Shown here piece by piece: positions 1 through 7,848 of a DNA stretch of 48,080 bases. The notes under the pieces are model-generated. The model searched no databases. It had not been told where the DNA came from and saw nothing but the letters and a program-made list of their open reading frames with translations. Made by a program: the position numbers and the translations under genes. How positions within the stretch are numbered: the first letter of the stretch is position 1; every line of letters starts with the position of its first letter. The stretch is taken from positions 1-48,080 of IMG/VR virus record IMGVR_UViG_3300049215_000599. One strand, 5' to 3'. The DNA is from a virus.

Positions 1-57
1 AGCTTCCTGGACAGCGCCTCCAGGACGGCCATTCTCAAGCTTGTGCAGCCACAGTAG
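1..57 (+). CDS. 3' end of tail hub-like protein (split by linear opening of circular genome)
   Basis: These bases encode the last 18 residues and the TAG stop of the 735-residue tail protein whose full copy lies at 45806-48013. The sequence is identical to 47957-48013. The fragment exists only because the circular genome was opened inside this gene, so it is not a separate gene. Confidence 0.9.
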   Translation, partial: SFLDSASRTAILKLVQPQ

Positions 58-124
58 AAAGGGATAATAGATCCATGTCATTCCTCCAGACCTGGGGTCG
101 CCCTGGAGTCGGGTATCTTGTCCT
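1..124. repeat. Terminal redundancy of a circular assembly (copy 1)
   Basis: Bases 1-124 match 47957-48080 with one difference, G at 97 against A at 48053. A perfect overlap at both ends of a contig is the usual sign of a circular or circularly permuted phage genome, giving a unit of about 47,956 bp. The mismatch changes residue 8 of the gene at 75 from Gly to Asp, so the overlap probably captures two alleles in the sampled population. Confidence 0.9.
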
Positions 125-767
125 TCGCCACGACAACTATGACCAGCAGGGGTGGGACCTGGCTTCAAGGGCGAGTCTCCATGTCGTCAAGGTTACGGGA
201 CGAAGGGATACGGGGGATGGGCTTGGCCATTGGACAGAAGACCCAGCCTTCCGCGGGGATCTCACCAACGCCGTCTTCTGGCCTGCAGCTTCGAGGCAGA
301 TCGGAGGATGGTCTTTCGCATGGTCGACCGAGCTCCGCACCGAAGGCGGAAAGGACGTGGCCACGGGACCGGCCGGCGGGACATCCAAGAAGCTTTCCCG
401 AAACCAGAATGCCATTCCCAAGGGATCCGGCGGAGAAGCGGACGGTCGCTATCAGCCAAAACCCGTCATCATCCCCCTGAAAGACGGAGCTCCTGGAGGA
501 GACCCCAATGGACCTCTCACGAATCTTCCTCCAGCAGTTCCCAACGCCCAGGAAGCCGGTGATCCCAATGTGCTCATCCTGGGGATCGGAGGATCGATCG
601 GCAACTTTGGAGGCCCAGGAGTCGGGACCGGGTCGGGCTTCGCTCAGTTCCAGGGGGTGAGAACCGACTTCGGTCATTCGAACTTCCCGAGCTTCTCGGG
701 AGTCCGGACTGACTTTAGCGGGTCGAGCTTCCCCAAATGGAGCGATGTCGTCAAGAAGAAGAGCTAG
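75..767 (+). CDS. Putative tail/baseplate protein, unknown function
   Basis: A 230-residue protein starting at an ATG 17 bases after the stop of the tail hub-like gene and ending directly against the next ATG (768). It has no recognisable family. The N-terminal half is globular and Trp-rich. The C-terminal half is low-complexity Gly/Pro/Asn, with a short repeat GVRTDF seen twice near residues 194 and 209. Its place between a tail hub-like protein and fibre-like proteins suggests a virion tail component, an inference from context only. Residue 8 is Gly here but Asp in the redundant copy at the other end of the window. Confidence 0.7.
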   Translation: MSFLQTWGRPGVGYLVLRHDNYDQQGWDLASRASLHVVKVTGRRDTGDGLGHWTEDPAFRGDLTNAVFWPAASRQIGGWSFAWSTELRTEGGKDVATGPAGGTSKKLSRNQNAIPKGSGGEADGRYQPKPVIIPLKDGAPGGDPNGPLTNLPPAVPNAQEAGDPNVLILGIGGSIGNFGGPGVGTGSGFAQFQGVRTDFGHSNFPSFSGVRTDFSGSSFPKWSDVVKKKS

Positions 768-2834
768 ATGGCCGAGAAAGTAAAGAAACTTCCGAACGGT
801 ACTCTTGGAATCACCCTGGCCCTTACCAATGAGAGCCAGGAGGAGGACGCCTTTCATCCCACGGATCCTCGCTTGACGGCCGTCAACGTCAATGGAGATC
901 CAGAATGCGGCTCCCTCGTCTACGATTTGAACGATCAATCCGAATTCGACCGGGACCGTGGCGCGCGTCTCCAGTCCGCGTTCAGGGTGATCAAGGAACC
1001 CCTGGGCATGGACAACGCCATCGGTTTTCAGCTCTCGGATTCAGGGCAGGGAGATACCTCCGGAGGCTGGTTCATCGATAAGCCCGATGGAGTTCTTATC
1101 TTGGAAGGCAGGGGAGCCGTCCAGGTAGGGAACCAGATCGGGATCGGAATGGGATCCCATCGGGCCAACGGCCCCTTCCACGTCGGGAGCGCCGAGGACA
1201 AGCACCAGAAGGGCCAGGATGCCGATGGCAACCCCATCAACTGCCTCCATATCGCCCACGATTTCAACCTCTACCAGGACAAGACAAAAGACGGCCCTCT
1301 CTTCATCGAGACCTTCCTGCCTCCGGGGCCCGATCTCGACCAGAGGGTGCCGGTCCACTTCGGGTACAATTTTGCGAGCGACGACTGGAGATGGTATACA
1401 ACCTCGGCTCTCTACCCGATGCCGACGCCTTTCCCGATCCCGCTCCCTCTTCCAAAGGATCTCCCGCTCCAGTTTGACCAAGGGCCGGGGCAGCCCCTCC
1501 GGCCTCCCGTCCCCACTCTCTCCAATGTGGTTACCGGGTCGAGCCTGACGGGAGCGGCCCTCCGCCTCATGGCTTCTCTCTCGACCCTGGTGTGTCCTGC
1601 CGTAGCCGTACGCCCACAGAACTATCAGACGGGACAGGCGAACAGCGGAATGTTTGAAAGTCCTCCCGTCGCCACCCCAGGATCGGTGAGCGATGACGAG
1701 GCCCAAAACGCCATGGCCCAGATGGGCGAGGAGCGCCGAAAGAAAGCCGATAACTCGAGTCCTTTGACCGGCATGTGTTCTGGTTTTGGCGCCCAGGGGG
1801 GCACCTATCAGAATTCAGGATCGAATGGGCCCGACTATCATGGATCGGAAGGGGATCCGTGGGTCTATACGACTATTCCCAGGGGGTCCAACCAGACCTC
1901 GAAACCCACGAGCAAGTTCCCCGGAGGAACCGCCTCGGGCGGGATTATCTATCATCCCCCCGAGACGGATCTCCGAGATATTTCGGTGGGCCTTGTGCCC
2001 CCCAATACCAGCCTCTCGACCATGTACATCCTGGTCGGTCCCGGGGCCTTCTTTGGAGCCGGCCTTCCCCAGCTCGTAACGGGAGGATTGAAGGACGGCT
2101 GGTCCTGGGGCATGGACACCTCGACAGCGGATCTCAAGTTCCGAACGCATGTGTCGAGCGGCAACCCTTCTACAGGGATCGTCTTCGTCAATAGCTCACA
2201 GAACATCCGCTGGTATTCCGGGCAGAGCACCTATGGCGAGTTCGATCATGCGAACTCCGCCAATCGCACCTACACCTTCCCAGACAAATCCGGCACCGTC
2301 GCCATGACGAGCGATATCTCGAGTGGATCCTCAGCCCTCTTCACGGCCACCGCCACCGTCACCTATTCCGGCAGCGGGTCCGACACCACTCTCGTCGGCG
2401 CGGGTCAAGGGTCGATGACGCTCCCGGCGGCCTATCCCACAGTCGGCAAGACCGTCCGCCTGACGGCTCGTGGATACTATTCGACCGTTGCCGTGCCAGG
2501 AAATCTCAACATCAAAGTCACCGTCGGCGGCGCGACCTTCGGGCAGACCGGCAATCAGGCGCTTCCAGCCCTCATGACGAATCAACTCTGGAAGGTAGAG
2601 CTGATCTTTACGTGCTATACGACGGGAGTTGGCGGCACCGCCTGGTCGCAGGGAGATTTCACGCACATGGAAACGGCTGGATCCGTCGGAAGCCCAACGC
2701 TCTGGGAACTGATTCGCACGGCTGCACAGGGAATCGATACGACCAGCACGAATCTGGTCGACCTTCTGGCCAATTTCGATACTGCAGGGAACTCGATCAC
2801 GATGACGAACCTCGTCCTCGAAGGACTCAATTAA
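768..2834 (+). CDS. Putative tail fibre / receptor-binding protein
   Basis: A 688-residue protein whose ATG abuts the stop of the previous gene. The middle is Gly/Pro-rich. Near residue 505 it carries a TYTFPDKSGTVA motif, a short signature common in phage tail fibres just before the distal domain. The C-terminal 170 residues are Ser/Thr/Val-rich and probably beta-structured, as expected of a trimeric receptor-binding tip. The next gene follows after one base and also has fibre motifs. A structural tail role is well supported, but the receptor is unknown and the fold cannot be assigned from sequence alone. Confidence 0.7.
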   Translation: MAEKVKKLPNGTLGITLALTNESQEEDAFHPTDPRLTAVNVNGDPECGSLVYDLNDQSEFDRDRGARLQSAFRVIKEPLGMDNAIGFQLSDSGQGDTSGGWFIDKPDGVLILEGRGAVQVGNQIGIGMGSHRANGPFHVGSAEDKHQKGQDADGNPINCLHIAHDFNLYQDKTKDGPLFIETFLPPGPDLDQRVPVHFGYNFASDDWRWYTTSALYPMPTPFPIPLPLPKDLPLQFDQGPGQPLRPPVPTLSNVVTGSSLTGAALRLMASLSTLVCPAVAVRPQNYQTGQANSGMFESPPVATPGSVSDDEAQNAMAQMGEERRKKADNSSPLTGMCSGFGAQGGTYQNSGSNGPDYHGSEGDPWVYTTIPRGSNQTSKPTSKFPGGTASGGIIYHPPETDLRDISVGLVPPNTSLSTMYILVGPGAFFGAGLPQLVTGGLKDGWSWGMDTSTADLKFRTHVSSGNPSTGIVFVNSSQNIRWYSGQSTYGEFDHANSANRTYTFPDKSGTVAMTSDISSGSSALFTATATVTYSGSGSDTTLVGAGQGSMTLPAAYPTVGKTVRLTARGYYSTVAVPGNLNIKVTVGGATFGQTGNQALPALMTNQLWKVELIFTCYTTGVGGTAWSQGDFTHMETAGSVGSPTLWELIRTAAQGIDTTSTNLVDLLANFDTAGNSITMTNLVLEGLN

Positions 2835-2835
2835 A

Positions 2836-3828
2836 ATGGCAAACTACAAATACTTCATGCTCGACAACCTCACTACACCCATGTCGAGGACGAATGGGGG
2901 TCCGAATCTCCCCTCTCTCTGGCTCTGCGACTCGGATGCTGGAAAGCCGTCCTCGGGTCTCAAGAAGGGGGACCTCTGCTTCTATATCGATACTGGAGCG
3001 CGCTACGAATGCAACAATGGGACATCCTGGACACAGCCATCGGGCGGTGGAGTACCCACCTCGCGGCTCATTAACACGACTTCACCGGTTACCGGTGGAG
3101 GAGATCTGACGGCCGATCGCACCATCGCCGTAACGGTCGGAAGCAGTTCTGGGACTTTATGTGCAGGCGACGATGGAAGGCTCTCAAATGCCAGAACTCC
3201 CACCACCCATGCGGCGAGTCACAAGAACGGAGGGGGCGATGAGGTAGCGGTAGCAGCGGCTGCCGCCAACGCCATCCCAAAGGCGGGGGCTGCTGGGCAG
3301 TTGGGATTCGATTGGCTGCCAGCGGTACACGACGGGCTTAGAAAGCCCGCTTTTTTCGATGCCGCCAATCTGACGACAGTGACGGCCTTTGCGACCAATA
3401 CCAGCTACTTTGTCTATCTCGGCCGTGTCATGACGGCGATTACTACGATAGACGTGCTGACCCGCGTTACGACTTTGGCAGCCACCATCACATGGGCTGA
3501 GGTCGGTGTTTTCAAGGGCGCCCCCGTGGTGAACGGGAACGCTTCCCTGACCCGCCTTGGATTTACGAATGTCGCGGCAACTTTCAATTCCACCGGGATC
3601 AAGAAAACGACGGTCAGCCTGTCTGAGGTAACCCCCGGCGATGAACTTTGGCTGGCCTTTGGATCTCAAGCGACAACGCCGTTTCAGCTCCGGGGAGGTC
3701 TGGCTGACGACATCCAGGCCGGCTGGTATCAAACCTTTGCTGGAAGAATCTCCACTATGAGTATTCCGTCAACATGCACTTTGGCTGGGGCGTCGGCTGT
3801 GCCCCCTTGGTGTTGCGCGAAGGTATAA
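2836..3828 (+). CDS. Putative tail fibre protein
   Basis: A 330-residue protein starting one base after the preceding fibre-like gene. Two segments typical of phage fibres are visible: SPVTGGGDLTADRTIAV near residue 83 and THAASHKNGGGDEV near residue 124. The first half is Gly/Ser/Thr-rich with little predicted helix. The C-terminal 180 residues look like a compact beta domain, possibly a carbohydrate-binding head, and end with the cysteine-containing tail PPWCCAKV. It is probably the distal fibre or tip partner of the 688-residue protein upstream. Confidence 0.7.
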   Translation: MANYKYFMLDNLTTPMSRTNGGPNLPSLWLCDSDAGKPSSGLKKGDLCFYIDTGARYECNNGTSWTQPSGGGVPTSRLINTTSPVTGGGDLTADRTIAVTVGSSSGTLCAGDDGRLSNARTPTTHAASHKNGGGDEVAVAAAAANAIPKAGAAGQLGFDWLPAVHDGLRKPAFFDAANLTTVTAFATNTSYFVYLGRVMTAITTIDVLTRVTTLAATITWAEVGVFKGAPVVNGNASLTRLGFTNVAATFNSTGIKKTTVSLSEVTPGDELWLAFGSQATTPFQLRGGLADDIQAGWYQTFAGRISTMSIPSTCTLAGASAVPPWCCAKV

Positions 3829-3845
3829 TAATAGTAGAGGTAGCG

Positions 3846-3992
3846 ATGGACCTTACGGAACGCGAAAAGCTGATCATCCTGGATCTCATCCTCCTGGCCT
3901 GGAAGAGCGGTTCCATCCGCACGCCGGAGATGTCTTCCGAGATCGAAGCCTTGAAGGCCAAGATCTCCGGGAAGGGGGATAAAGCTCCTTGA
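3846..3992 (+). CDS. Small helical protein, unknown function
   Basis: A 48-residue open frame starting at ATG 3846 behind an AGAGG site. The protein (MDLTEREKLIILDLILL...) is charged at the ends with a leucine/isoleucine-rich helix in the middle, probably amphipathic rather than membrane-spanning. Its TGA overlaps the TTG start of the glycosyltransferase gene, which suggests translational coupling. No family recognised. Confidence 0.55.
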   Translation: MDLTEREKLIILDLILLAWKSGSIRTPEMSSEIEALKAKISGKGDKAP

Positions 3993-4555
3993 GGGTCTGT
4001 ACGTTCCATACGGATTCCGTCTACAAAGCCCACGCTCTCTCGCTTCGGGAAAGCGTGAGCCATCATGGATTCTCGATCGATATCCATGAGATGCCGGACT
4101 TGGGAAGCTGGGGAGCCAATGTCGCCCAGAAGCCGGAAGTCATTCTCCGAACTCTTACGGCCCATCCCCTTGAATCCATACTTTATATAGACGCCGATGC
4201 CTTCATGGTGGAGAAGCCCGCCTTGACCTGGGACGAATCGAAGGACTTCGCGGCCTATTTCGAAAGAAGGCCCCAGGGTAAGATGGCTCCGTGCGGGGGA
4301 ACGCTTTGGATCAGGAATACGCCCGTCATGAAGAATCTCATTCTGTCATGGAAAGCCGCGGCCACGCTCGAGACCCACAAGGCCGACGATTGGGTCCACC
4401 TTTCCGGCCTTCTCTCCGGGATCCCGAAATCGAAGATCGAGCGGCTTCCCCCCTCCTGGCTCTGGCATGAAGCGACCATGCGCCAGAGATTTCCGGGAGT
4501 CAATCCCGTCATCTCCCATGGATGTGTCGGGGCTCACGATTATCTTGAATATTGA
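3989..4555 (+). CDS. Glycosyltransferase-like protein (GT-A fold, DxD)
   Basis: A 188-residue protein probably starting at TTG 3989, overlapping the preceding TGA and lying behind a GGGGGA site. The N-terminus is a short beta-alpha unit, and a DAD triad at residues 68-70 follows a hydrophobic strand (LYIDAD), the usual metal and nucleotide-sugar site of GT-A enzymes. It resembles the glycosyltransferase at 19711 in the large insert: both have a T-x3-Y then L-x2-S-x3-HG pattern near the start, KP near residue 49, and the DAD triad. This one sits alone between fibre and lysis-type genes, which suggests decoration of fibres or cell surface. Donor and acceptor are unknown. Confidence 0.7.
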   Translation: MRVCTFHTDSVYKAHALSLRESVSHHGFSIDIHEMPDLGSWGANVAQKPEVILRTLTAHPLESILYIDADAFMVEKPALTWDESKDFAAYFERRPQGKMAPCGGTLWIRNTPVMKNLILSWKAAATLETHKADDWVHLSGLLSGIPKSKIERLPPSWLWHEATMRQRFPGVNPVISHGCVGAHDYLEY

Positions 4556-4570
4556 TGGAGTAGACATCCG

Positions 4571-4819
4571 ATGAGCGACACTGATACCGTTGCCAAGAAG
4601 AAAGAGGATACGCGCGTCCTCAAGGAACCATCCCCCTGGTGGGTGTCGGAGTTCAAGTGGCTTCTGACGGGGTTCGTCTTCCCCTCCGCAGTTGCCGCCT
4701 TCCTTCTATGGAACTATCAGACGGTGGGCAAAGAGATGGTCTCCACTCTCCACGAAGTATCCGAGAGCCTGAGGGATCTCAGGAAGGCGTTCCCCATGCT
4801 TCCAAAGAAAGGAGATTGA
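4571..4819 (+). CDS. Holin-like single-span membrane protein
   Basis: An 82-residue protein with a charged N-terminus, one hydrophobic segment at about residues 30-47 (WLLTGFVFPSAVAAFLLW) and a charged, helical C-terminus ending KKGD. Its size, single span and position at the end of the tail genes, directly before a small lipoprotein, fit a holin or other lysis accessory protein. No specific holin family is recognised, so the lysis role is an inference from context. Confidence 0.5.
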   Translation: MSDTDTVAKKKEDTRVLKEPSPWWVSEFKWLLTGFVFPSAVAAFLLWNYQTVGKEMVSTLHEVSESLRDLRKAFPMLPKKGD

Positions 4820-4820
4820 G

Positions 4821-5060
4821 GTGAAGAAAAGAGTCCTTATCTACGCGCTCTCTCTAGGGCTCGGGCTGTCCGGATGCGCGCTCTTCTCGAAGAGTCCGGA
4901 CAAGGCGGCCGTAGGTCTTTTGAGAGAGAAGCATCTCAAGTACCAGTCCTTGTTCACGTCCTACATCGATAAAGATGCGTCCTTGGGAGTGCCGGCCCGG
5001 GATGCCCTCAAGGCCGAGATCCAGGCGGAGCTCGATCTCATCGACTCACTCTTGAAATAG
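4821..5060 (+). CDS. Small lipoprotein (possible lysis/spanin role)
   Basis: A 79-residue protein starting at GTG 4821, one base after the previous stop, behind an AAAGGAG site. It has a classic lipoprotein signal: MKKR, a hydrophobic core, then the lipobox LSGC with Cys19 as the predicted lipidated residue. The mature part is about 60 residues, charged and helical. Outer-membrane lipoproteins of this size near holins are often o-spanins, but no partner i-spanin is recognised here. Superinfection exclusion is an alternative role. Confidence 0.6.
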   Translation: MKKRVLIYALSLGLGLSGCALFSKSPDKAAVGLLREKHLKYQSLFTSYIDKDASLGVPARDALKAEIQAELDLIDSLLK

Positions 5061-5068
5061 GAGCCCTC

Positions 5069-5401
5069 ATGCCTCTCAAAGCGGACCTCATCCAGGCCCT
5101 TCTAGGCCCCATCCAGGATAGGTTCAAGACCCTTCTCTCCGAGAATAAGACCGTGGCCGAGAGGCTGGAAGACTGGGGTTCTCGATACGCCGAATGCGCT
5201 ATTTCTCTCCTTCTGGCAGACGCCGGGAAGAAGGCGGAGCTCTCCTTCGAGATGGATACCTTGAAGGATGCGATCGAGCTGGAAGCCATGTCTCTTGAGG
5301 TTGATGACGCTCATGCCCTGAAGAACGCCTTGACCACCGCCCTCAAGGATGCGCTTGGCGTTGCCATGAAGACCGTCATGGCTATCGTTCTTCATGCCTG
5401 A
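5069..5401 (+). CDS. Hypothetical helical protein
   Basis: A 110-residue protein starting at ATG 5069 behind a TAGGAG site. It appears almost entirely alpha-helical, with heptad-like Leu/Ala spacing and many Lys, Asp and Glu residues. It is the last gene of the rightward tail/lysis run. Its 3' end overlaps the end of the opposing gene at 5392 by 10 bp, leaving no room for an ordinary terminator between the convergent operons. Function not recognised. Confidence 0.6.
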   Translation: MPLKADLIQALLGPIQDRFKTLLSENKTVAERLEDWGSRYAECAISLLLADAGKKAELSFEMDTLKDAIELEAMSLEVDDAHALKNALTTALKDALGVAMKTVMAIVLHA

Positions 5402-5796
5402 AGACTGAAGGGCATCGCGGCTTTCGTAAGGGTGATCGAGCCAAGCATGTGGAGGGATCCATCGATGGTAATGCCGTTACTCATGTCAGCATCCTTCCGT
5501 GTAACGGTCAGGGTCGCCCCAGGATTGATGTACGCATTGTCCAGGGTGGACGATCCGTCCCCATGCCCCCAGTAATTGGAGGCCGTCAAGGTTCCAAGAG
5601 ATCCATCCGCTTCACGGACCGTGACCCGGCTCCCCGCTGCAAGCTTGAGCTGGATGAAGTGGAGGCGTATCGCTGGAATTATATCTGGAGACGGGTTGGG
5701 ACGAAAGGTACCCCCCAGGAAACTGTAGCTTTTCTTTGGTACCGAGAGTACTGCTGGAGCCATACCCAGGAACTTAAGGAAGCTTCTCCGGTCCAT
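5392..5796 (-). CDS. Small exported protein with twin-arginine (Tat) signal
   Basis: A 134-residue protein with ATG at 5796 behind GAGGG. The N-terminus reads MDRRSFLKFLGMAP, a near-consensus Tat signal (RR-x-F-L-K plus a hydrophobic stretch to about residue 20). The remainder is beta-rich with Gly/Asn/Thr-rich turns (for example YWGHGDGSSTLDNAYINPG) and ends SLQA. It would be exported folded, or stay anchored by the signal. A second Tat-like protein occurs at 19355. The gene is last in the leftward operon and overlaps the convergent rightward operon by 10 bp. Mature function unknown. Confidence 0.65.
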   Translation of the reverse strand: MDRRSFLKFLGMAPAVLSVPKKSYSFLGGTFRPNPSPDIIPAIRLHFIQLKLAAGSRVTVREADGSLGTLTASNYWGHGDGSSTLDNAYINPGATLTVTRKDADMSNGITIDGSLHMLGSITLTKAAMPFSLQA

Positions 5797-5813
5797 ATCC
5801 AAATACCCTCAGT

Positions 5814-6053
5814 TTAAGGCCACAGAACGATGGCCTTCTTCCCACAGGTCATCACATCCTCATCTGTGTATCCCTGGTCCTTCAGGGACTTCGTCAGCTT
5901 CTCAAGACCCGTCTCTCTGGATTTGGGATCATACATCGCCGTTTCAATCGCGCAGAGTTCACTGAAGCCGTTGCCCTCCTCATCAGAGGACATGACAACG
6001 ATCCGATCTTTGTCCTCTTTACACAGCAGCTCAATCAACTCTTTAACCGTCAT
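5814..6053 (-). CDS. Hypothetical protein
   Basis: A 79-residue acidic protein with ATG at 6053, chosen because GGGAG sits 5 bases upstream; a TTG at 6065 is in frame but lacks that spacing. The start MTVKELIELLCKEDKDR followed by IVVMSSDEEGNGFSEL matches a pattern often seen in small uncharacterised phage and plasmid proteins, an N-terminal helix then a strand with SSDEEGN. No function is established. It is the second-last gene of the leftward operon. Confidence 0.65.
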   Translation of the reverse strand: MTVKELIELLCKEDKDRIVVMSSDEEGNGFSELCAIETAMYDPKSRETGLEKLTKSLKDQGYTDEDVMTCGKKAIVLWP

Positions 6054-6071
6054 ATCATCTCCCAAAAAGGC

Positions 6072-6365
6072 TCATGAATGGATCTCGCACTTCGGGGCAT
6101 AGGAGGCATGAGCGGACCCTCCCATGATGGGATAATGGATGAGCTCCTGGCATCGGCAGACAGGAATGGAAGGGAAGCACCCATTGCATACAGGAGGTGC
6201 TCCTTGGGCAAGCTGAGCCAGGGGCCCATCCCAGACCTCCAGAAATCCATTGCAGACCTGACGCTTAAGGCACCTGAAGCCTGCCTGCCTCACCTCTCCT
6301 CCATCCCCCACCAGGATCCAGGTGACCTCATGAGTGACCGACTGTTCATCCATGGCTAGTTTCAT
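6072..6365 (-). CDS. Cysteine-rich small protein
   Basis: A 97-residue protein whose ATG (6365) overlaps the stop of the upstream gene as ATGA, which decides the start. It holds eight cysteines, including VCNGC and VCRC, in a pattern that suggests one or two zinc sites. The C-terminal part also has several histidines. No family recognised. It is translationally coupled to the 63-residue protein upstream, so the two may act together. Confidence 0.6.
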   Translation of the reverse strand: MKLAMDEQSVTHEVTWILVGDGGEVRQAGFRCLKRQVCNGFLEVWDGPLAQLAQGAPPVCNGCFPSIPVCRCQELIHYPIMGGSAHASYAPKCEIHS

Positions 6366-6553
6366 ATCTTCCTCAATTCGATCTGGTCTTCCCTGGACAT
6401 GAAGTCGATGAAGTCCGCTCCCTCCTCTCGACCGACACATTCGATATATCTCTTTAGAAGTCCATGCAGGGAAATGAGCGCTTCTCGATCTGCGACGGCC
6501 TCGATATGGCAGATCCTGCAGATGAGTTCAAGATGGTTCTCGCATGAGTGCAT
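6362..6553 (-). CDS. Small zinc-knuckle-like protein
   Basis: A 63-residue protein beginning MHSCENHLELICRICHIEA. Cys4, His7, Cys12, Cys15 and His16 could bind one zinc ion, and the rest is a charged helix with acidic C-terminal motifs. Its stop overlaps the ATG of the next gene by 4 bases. Function unknown. It is one of a series of similarly sized paired-cysteine proteins in this operon. Confidence 0.6.
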   Translation of the reverse strand: MHSCENHLELICRICHIEAVADREALISLHGLLKRYIECVGREEGADFIDFMSREDQIELRKI

Positions 6554-6577
6554 ATGGATTGAATCCTCCCTTTTAAG

Positions 6578-6793
6578 CTACATCCAGAAAGGTCCATGTC
6601 CAAGCTCCTCGGGAGTCTTCTCTTTCTCCTCCCTCTTCCATGCGCAATGGCAGCAGCGTTTGACATGGATGGCGGGCATGGAGGTCAGGATCATGAGGGT
6701 ATGGAAACAGTGCCCTTTACATGGAGGTTCAACCCAGCTAGACGACATCGACCAGGTATTATCGCTTCCAGAGCCACATGTTCTATGTGCCAT
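6578..6793 (-). CDS. Cys/His-rich small protein
   Basis: A 71-residue protein with ATG at 6793, 7 bases after a GAAGGG site and overlapping the preceding gene by 11 bp. The motif CKGHCFH at about residues 25-31 and CCHC at about 47-50 could form a compact zinc site. The C-terminus is charged and then ends GHGPFWM. A shorter start at 6748 is possible. Function not recognised. Confidence 0.5.
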   Translation of the reverse strand: MAHRTCGSGSDNTWSMSSSWVEPPCKGHCFHTLMILTSMPAIHVKRCCHCAWKREEKEKTPEELGHGPFWM

Positions 6794-6986
6794 CCTTACA
6801 CCCTTCCTTCTTCCATGGAAACGCCTTCTCTATCAATCTCCACCGGTGGAACCTCTCGTCACTCTCCCATGAGAGAAGATAGGCCAGCGCCGTTTCCAGG
6901 AGGAGAAGCCTTGGCCCATCAAAGATCAGGATGGCCAGCGCCCAGAGGGTCCCCAGGATGAAGTAGATCCATGAGAACTTGATCAT
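6783..6986 (-). CDS. Small membrane protein
   Basis: A 67-residue protein whose ATG (6986) overlaps the stop of the upstream gene as ATGA. A hydrophobic segment covers about residues 2-20 (IKFSWIYFILGTLWALAIL), and a second shorter apolar stretch spans residues 25-36. The C-terminal half is basic and aromatic, probably cytoplasmic. It is coupled to another small membrane protein at 6983-7222, so the pair may form one complex. Function unknown. Confidence 0.6.
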   Translation of the reverse strand: MIKFSWIYFILGTLWALAILIFDGPRLLLLETALAYLLSWESDERFHRWRLIEKAFPWKKEGCKDGT

Positions 6987-7222
6987 ACGGTCTTCATCTT
7001 CCCCTCCTTTTGCGCCGAGGCTTTGAAGAAGGCTGAGGCCAGCCAGCTCAAGGAGAATGCCTCCCAGAATCCGATTTCCTTGAACCCGAACAGGGCTGGC
7101 ATCGCACAGTTCCACGCCCACTTGATCGGGAAGGCGTTGAGAAGCGCAGCTAGCGCGATGGTGGAGACCACCAAGAGCACGGCCGCAACAATGTTGCACA
7201 AGGTCTCTACCAGCTTTTCCAT
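6983..7222 (-). CDS. Small membrane protein, two predicted spans
   Basis: A 79-residue protein with ATG 7222, chosen because the frame upstream is Arg-rich and implausible as protein. Hydrophobic segments lie at about residues 8-27 (LCNIVAAVLLVVSTIALAAL) and about 38-62. The C-terminus is Lys-rich. It overlaps the next small membrane gene by 4 bp (ATGA). Holin-like or membrane-remodelling roles are possible, but no family is recognised. Confidence 0.6.
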   Translation of the reverse strand: MEKLVETLCNIVAAVLLVVSTIALAALLNAFPIKWAWNCAMPALFGFKEIGFWEAFSLSWLASAFFKASAQKEGKMKTV

Positions 7223-7242
7223 GCTTATTCCATCCTCATTAT

Positions 7243-7581
7243 CTATGCCAGAGCCGGACCATCTTCCTCTACAGCGCCTTCGACCAGCGCCCTTTCCCAT
7301 AAGCCGGAAGCCCGGAGCCAGTCTCGGACCCGCGCCCGATCTCTTATCCAACTTCCTTGCCACTTCTCATATACCTTGATCTTCTCCTGCGCGAACACCA
7401 ACGCCAGCCGATCCTTGATGGCCCGCTTTCTAATGTCCTCAATCATCGGATGCAGAGGAGGCTGAATGGGGGCGGCGTCAGCGGCGGCATGGCGTTCACA
7501 GAGAATTACAGGGTAGCCCAAGCCGCCGTAGGATGGACTACAGTAGCCGCACTTCCCGAAATCTTCTTTCAGCCAGTCCAT
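7243..7581 (-). CDS. Hypothetical protein with N-terminal CxxC
   Basis: A 112-residue protein with ATG 7581 behind AGGGGA. Near the N-terminus GKCGYCSPSYGG gives a CxxC at residues 11-14, followed by a Cys-Glu-Arg-His at about 28-31, a plausible zinc ribbon or knuckle. The middle and C-terminus are helical, Arg/Glu/Trp-rich. It appears independent of its neighbours (21 and 12 bp gaps). Function unknown. Confidence 0.6.
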   Translation of the reverse strand: MDWLKEDFGKCGYCSPSYGGLGYPVILCERHAAADAAPIQPPLHPMIEDIRKRAIKDRLALVFAQEKIKVYEKWQGSWIRDRARVRDWLRASGLWERALVEGAVEEDGPALA

Positions 7582-7593
7582 TCGTTAATCCCC

Positions 7594-7839
7594 TCATTTC
7601 TGCATCGCTTCGAGCATCCGGAACGTGGTCCCTGTTTCCCCGAGCGCCGACATCGTGGCGACGATGCTCGCCCACTCGTTCGGCTGGAACTCCGCGAGAA
7701 GTTGGATGGACTCGGGAGCGCCGGGCGCGCCGCGATGCACCTTGTTGATCTGCACGGAGCCGTGGAAGTCGCCGCCCTCGATTCGCACGAACCGCAAATC
7801 GGCCTTGGCCTGGAACGTCACGTACCTGATCTCGCTCAT
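7594..7839 (-). CDS. Hypothetical protein
   Basis: An 81-residue protein with ATG 7839 behind a strong TAGGAG site 7 bases upstream. It has alternating strands in the first half (IRYVTFQAKADLRFVRIEG) and a helical C-terminus (EWASIVATMSALGE). No cysteines, signal or membrane span are present. It resembles small uncharacterised phage early proteins in size and layout, and no function can be assigned. Confidence 0.6.
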   Translation of the reverse strand: MSEIRYVTFQAKADLRFVRIEGGDFHGSVQINKVHRGAPGAPESIQLLAEFQPNEWASIVATMSALGETGTTFRMLEAMQK

Positions 7840-7848
7840 GTTTCTCTC

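Noticed and set aside
5363-5382. GCCATGA...TCATGGC hairpin near the end of the rightward operon as a terminator
   Set aside because: It lies inside coding sequence, has no T-tract, and is a short chance palindrome around ATG/CAT.
6454-6666. Minus-strand frame with Arg-rich product overlapping the small zinc-like genes
   Set aside because: Composition is typical of an out-of-frame read and it conflicts with two better-supported genes with good start sites.
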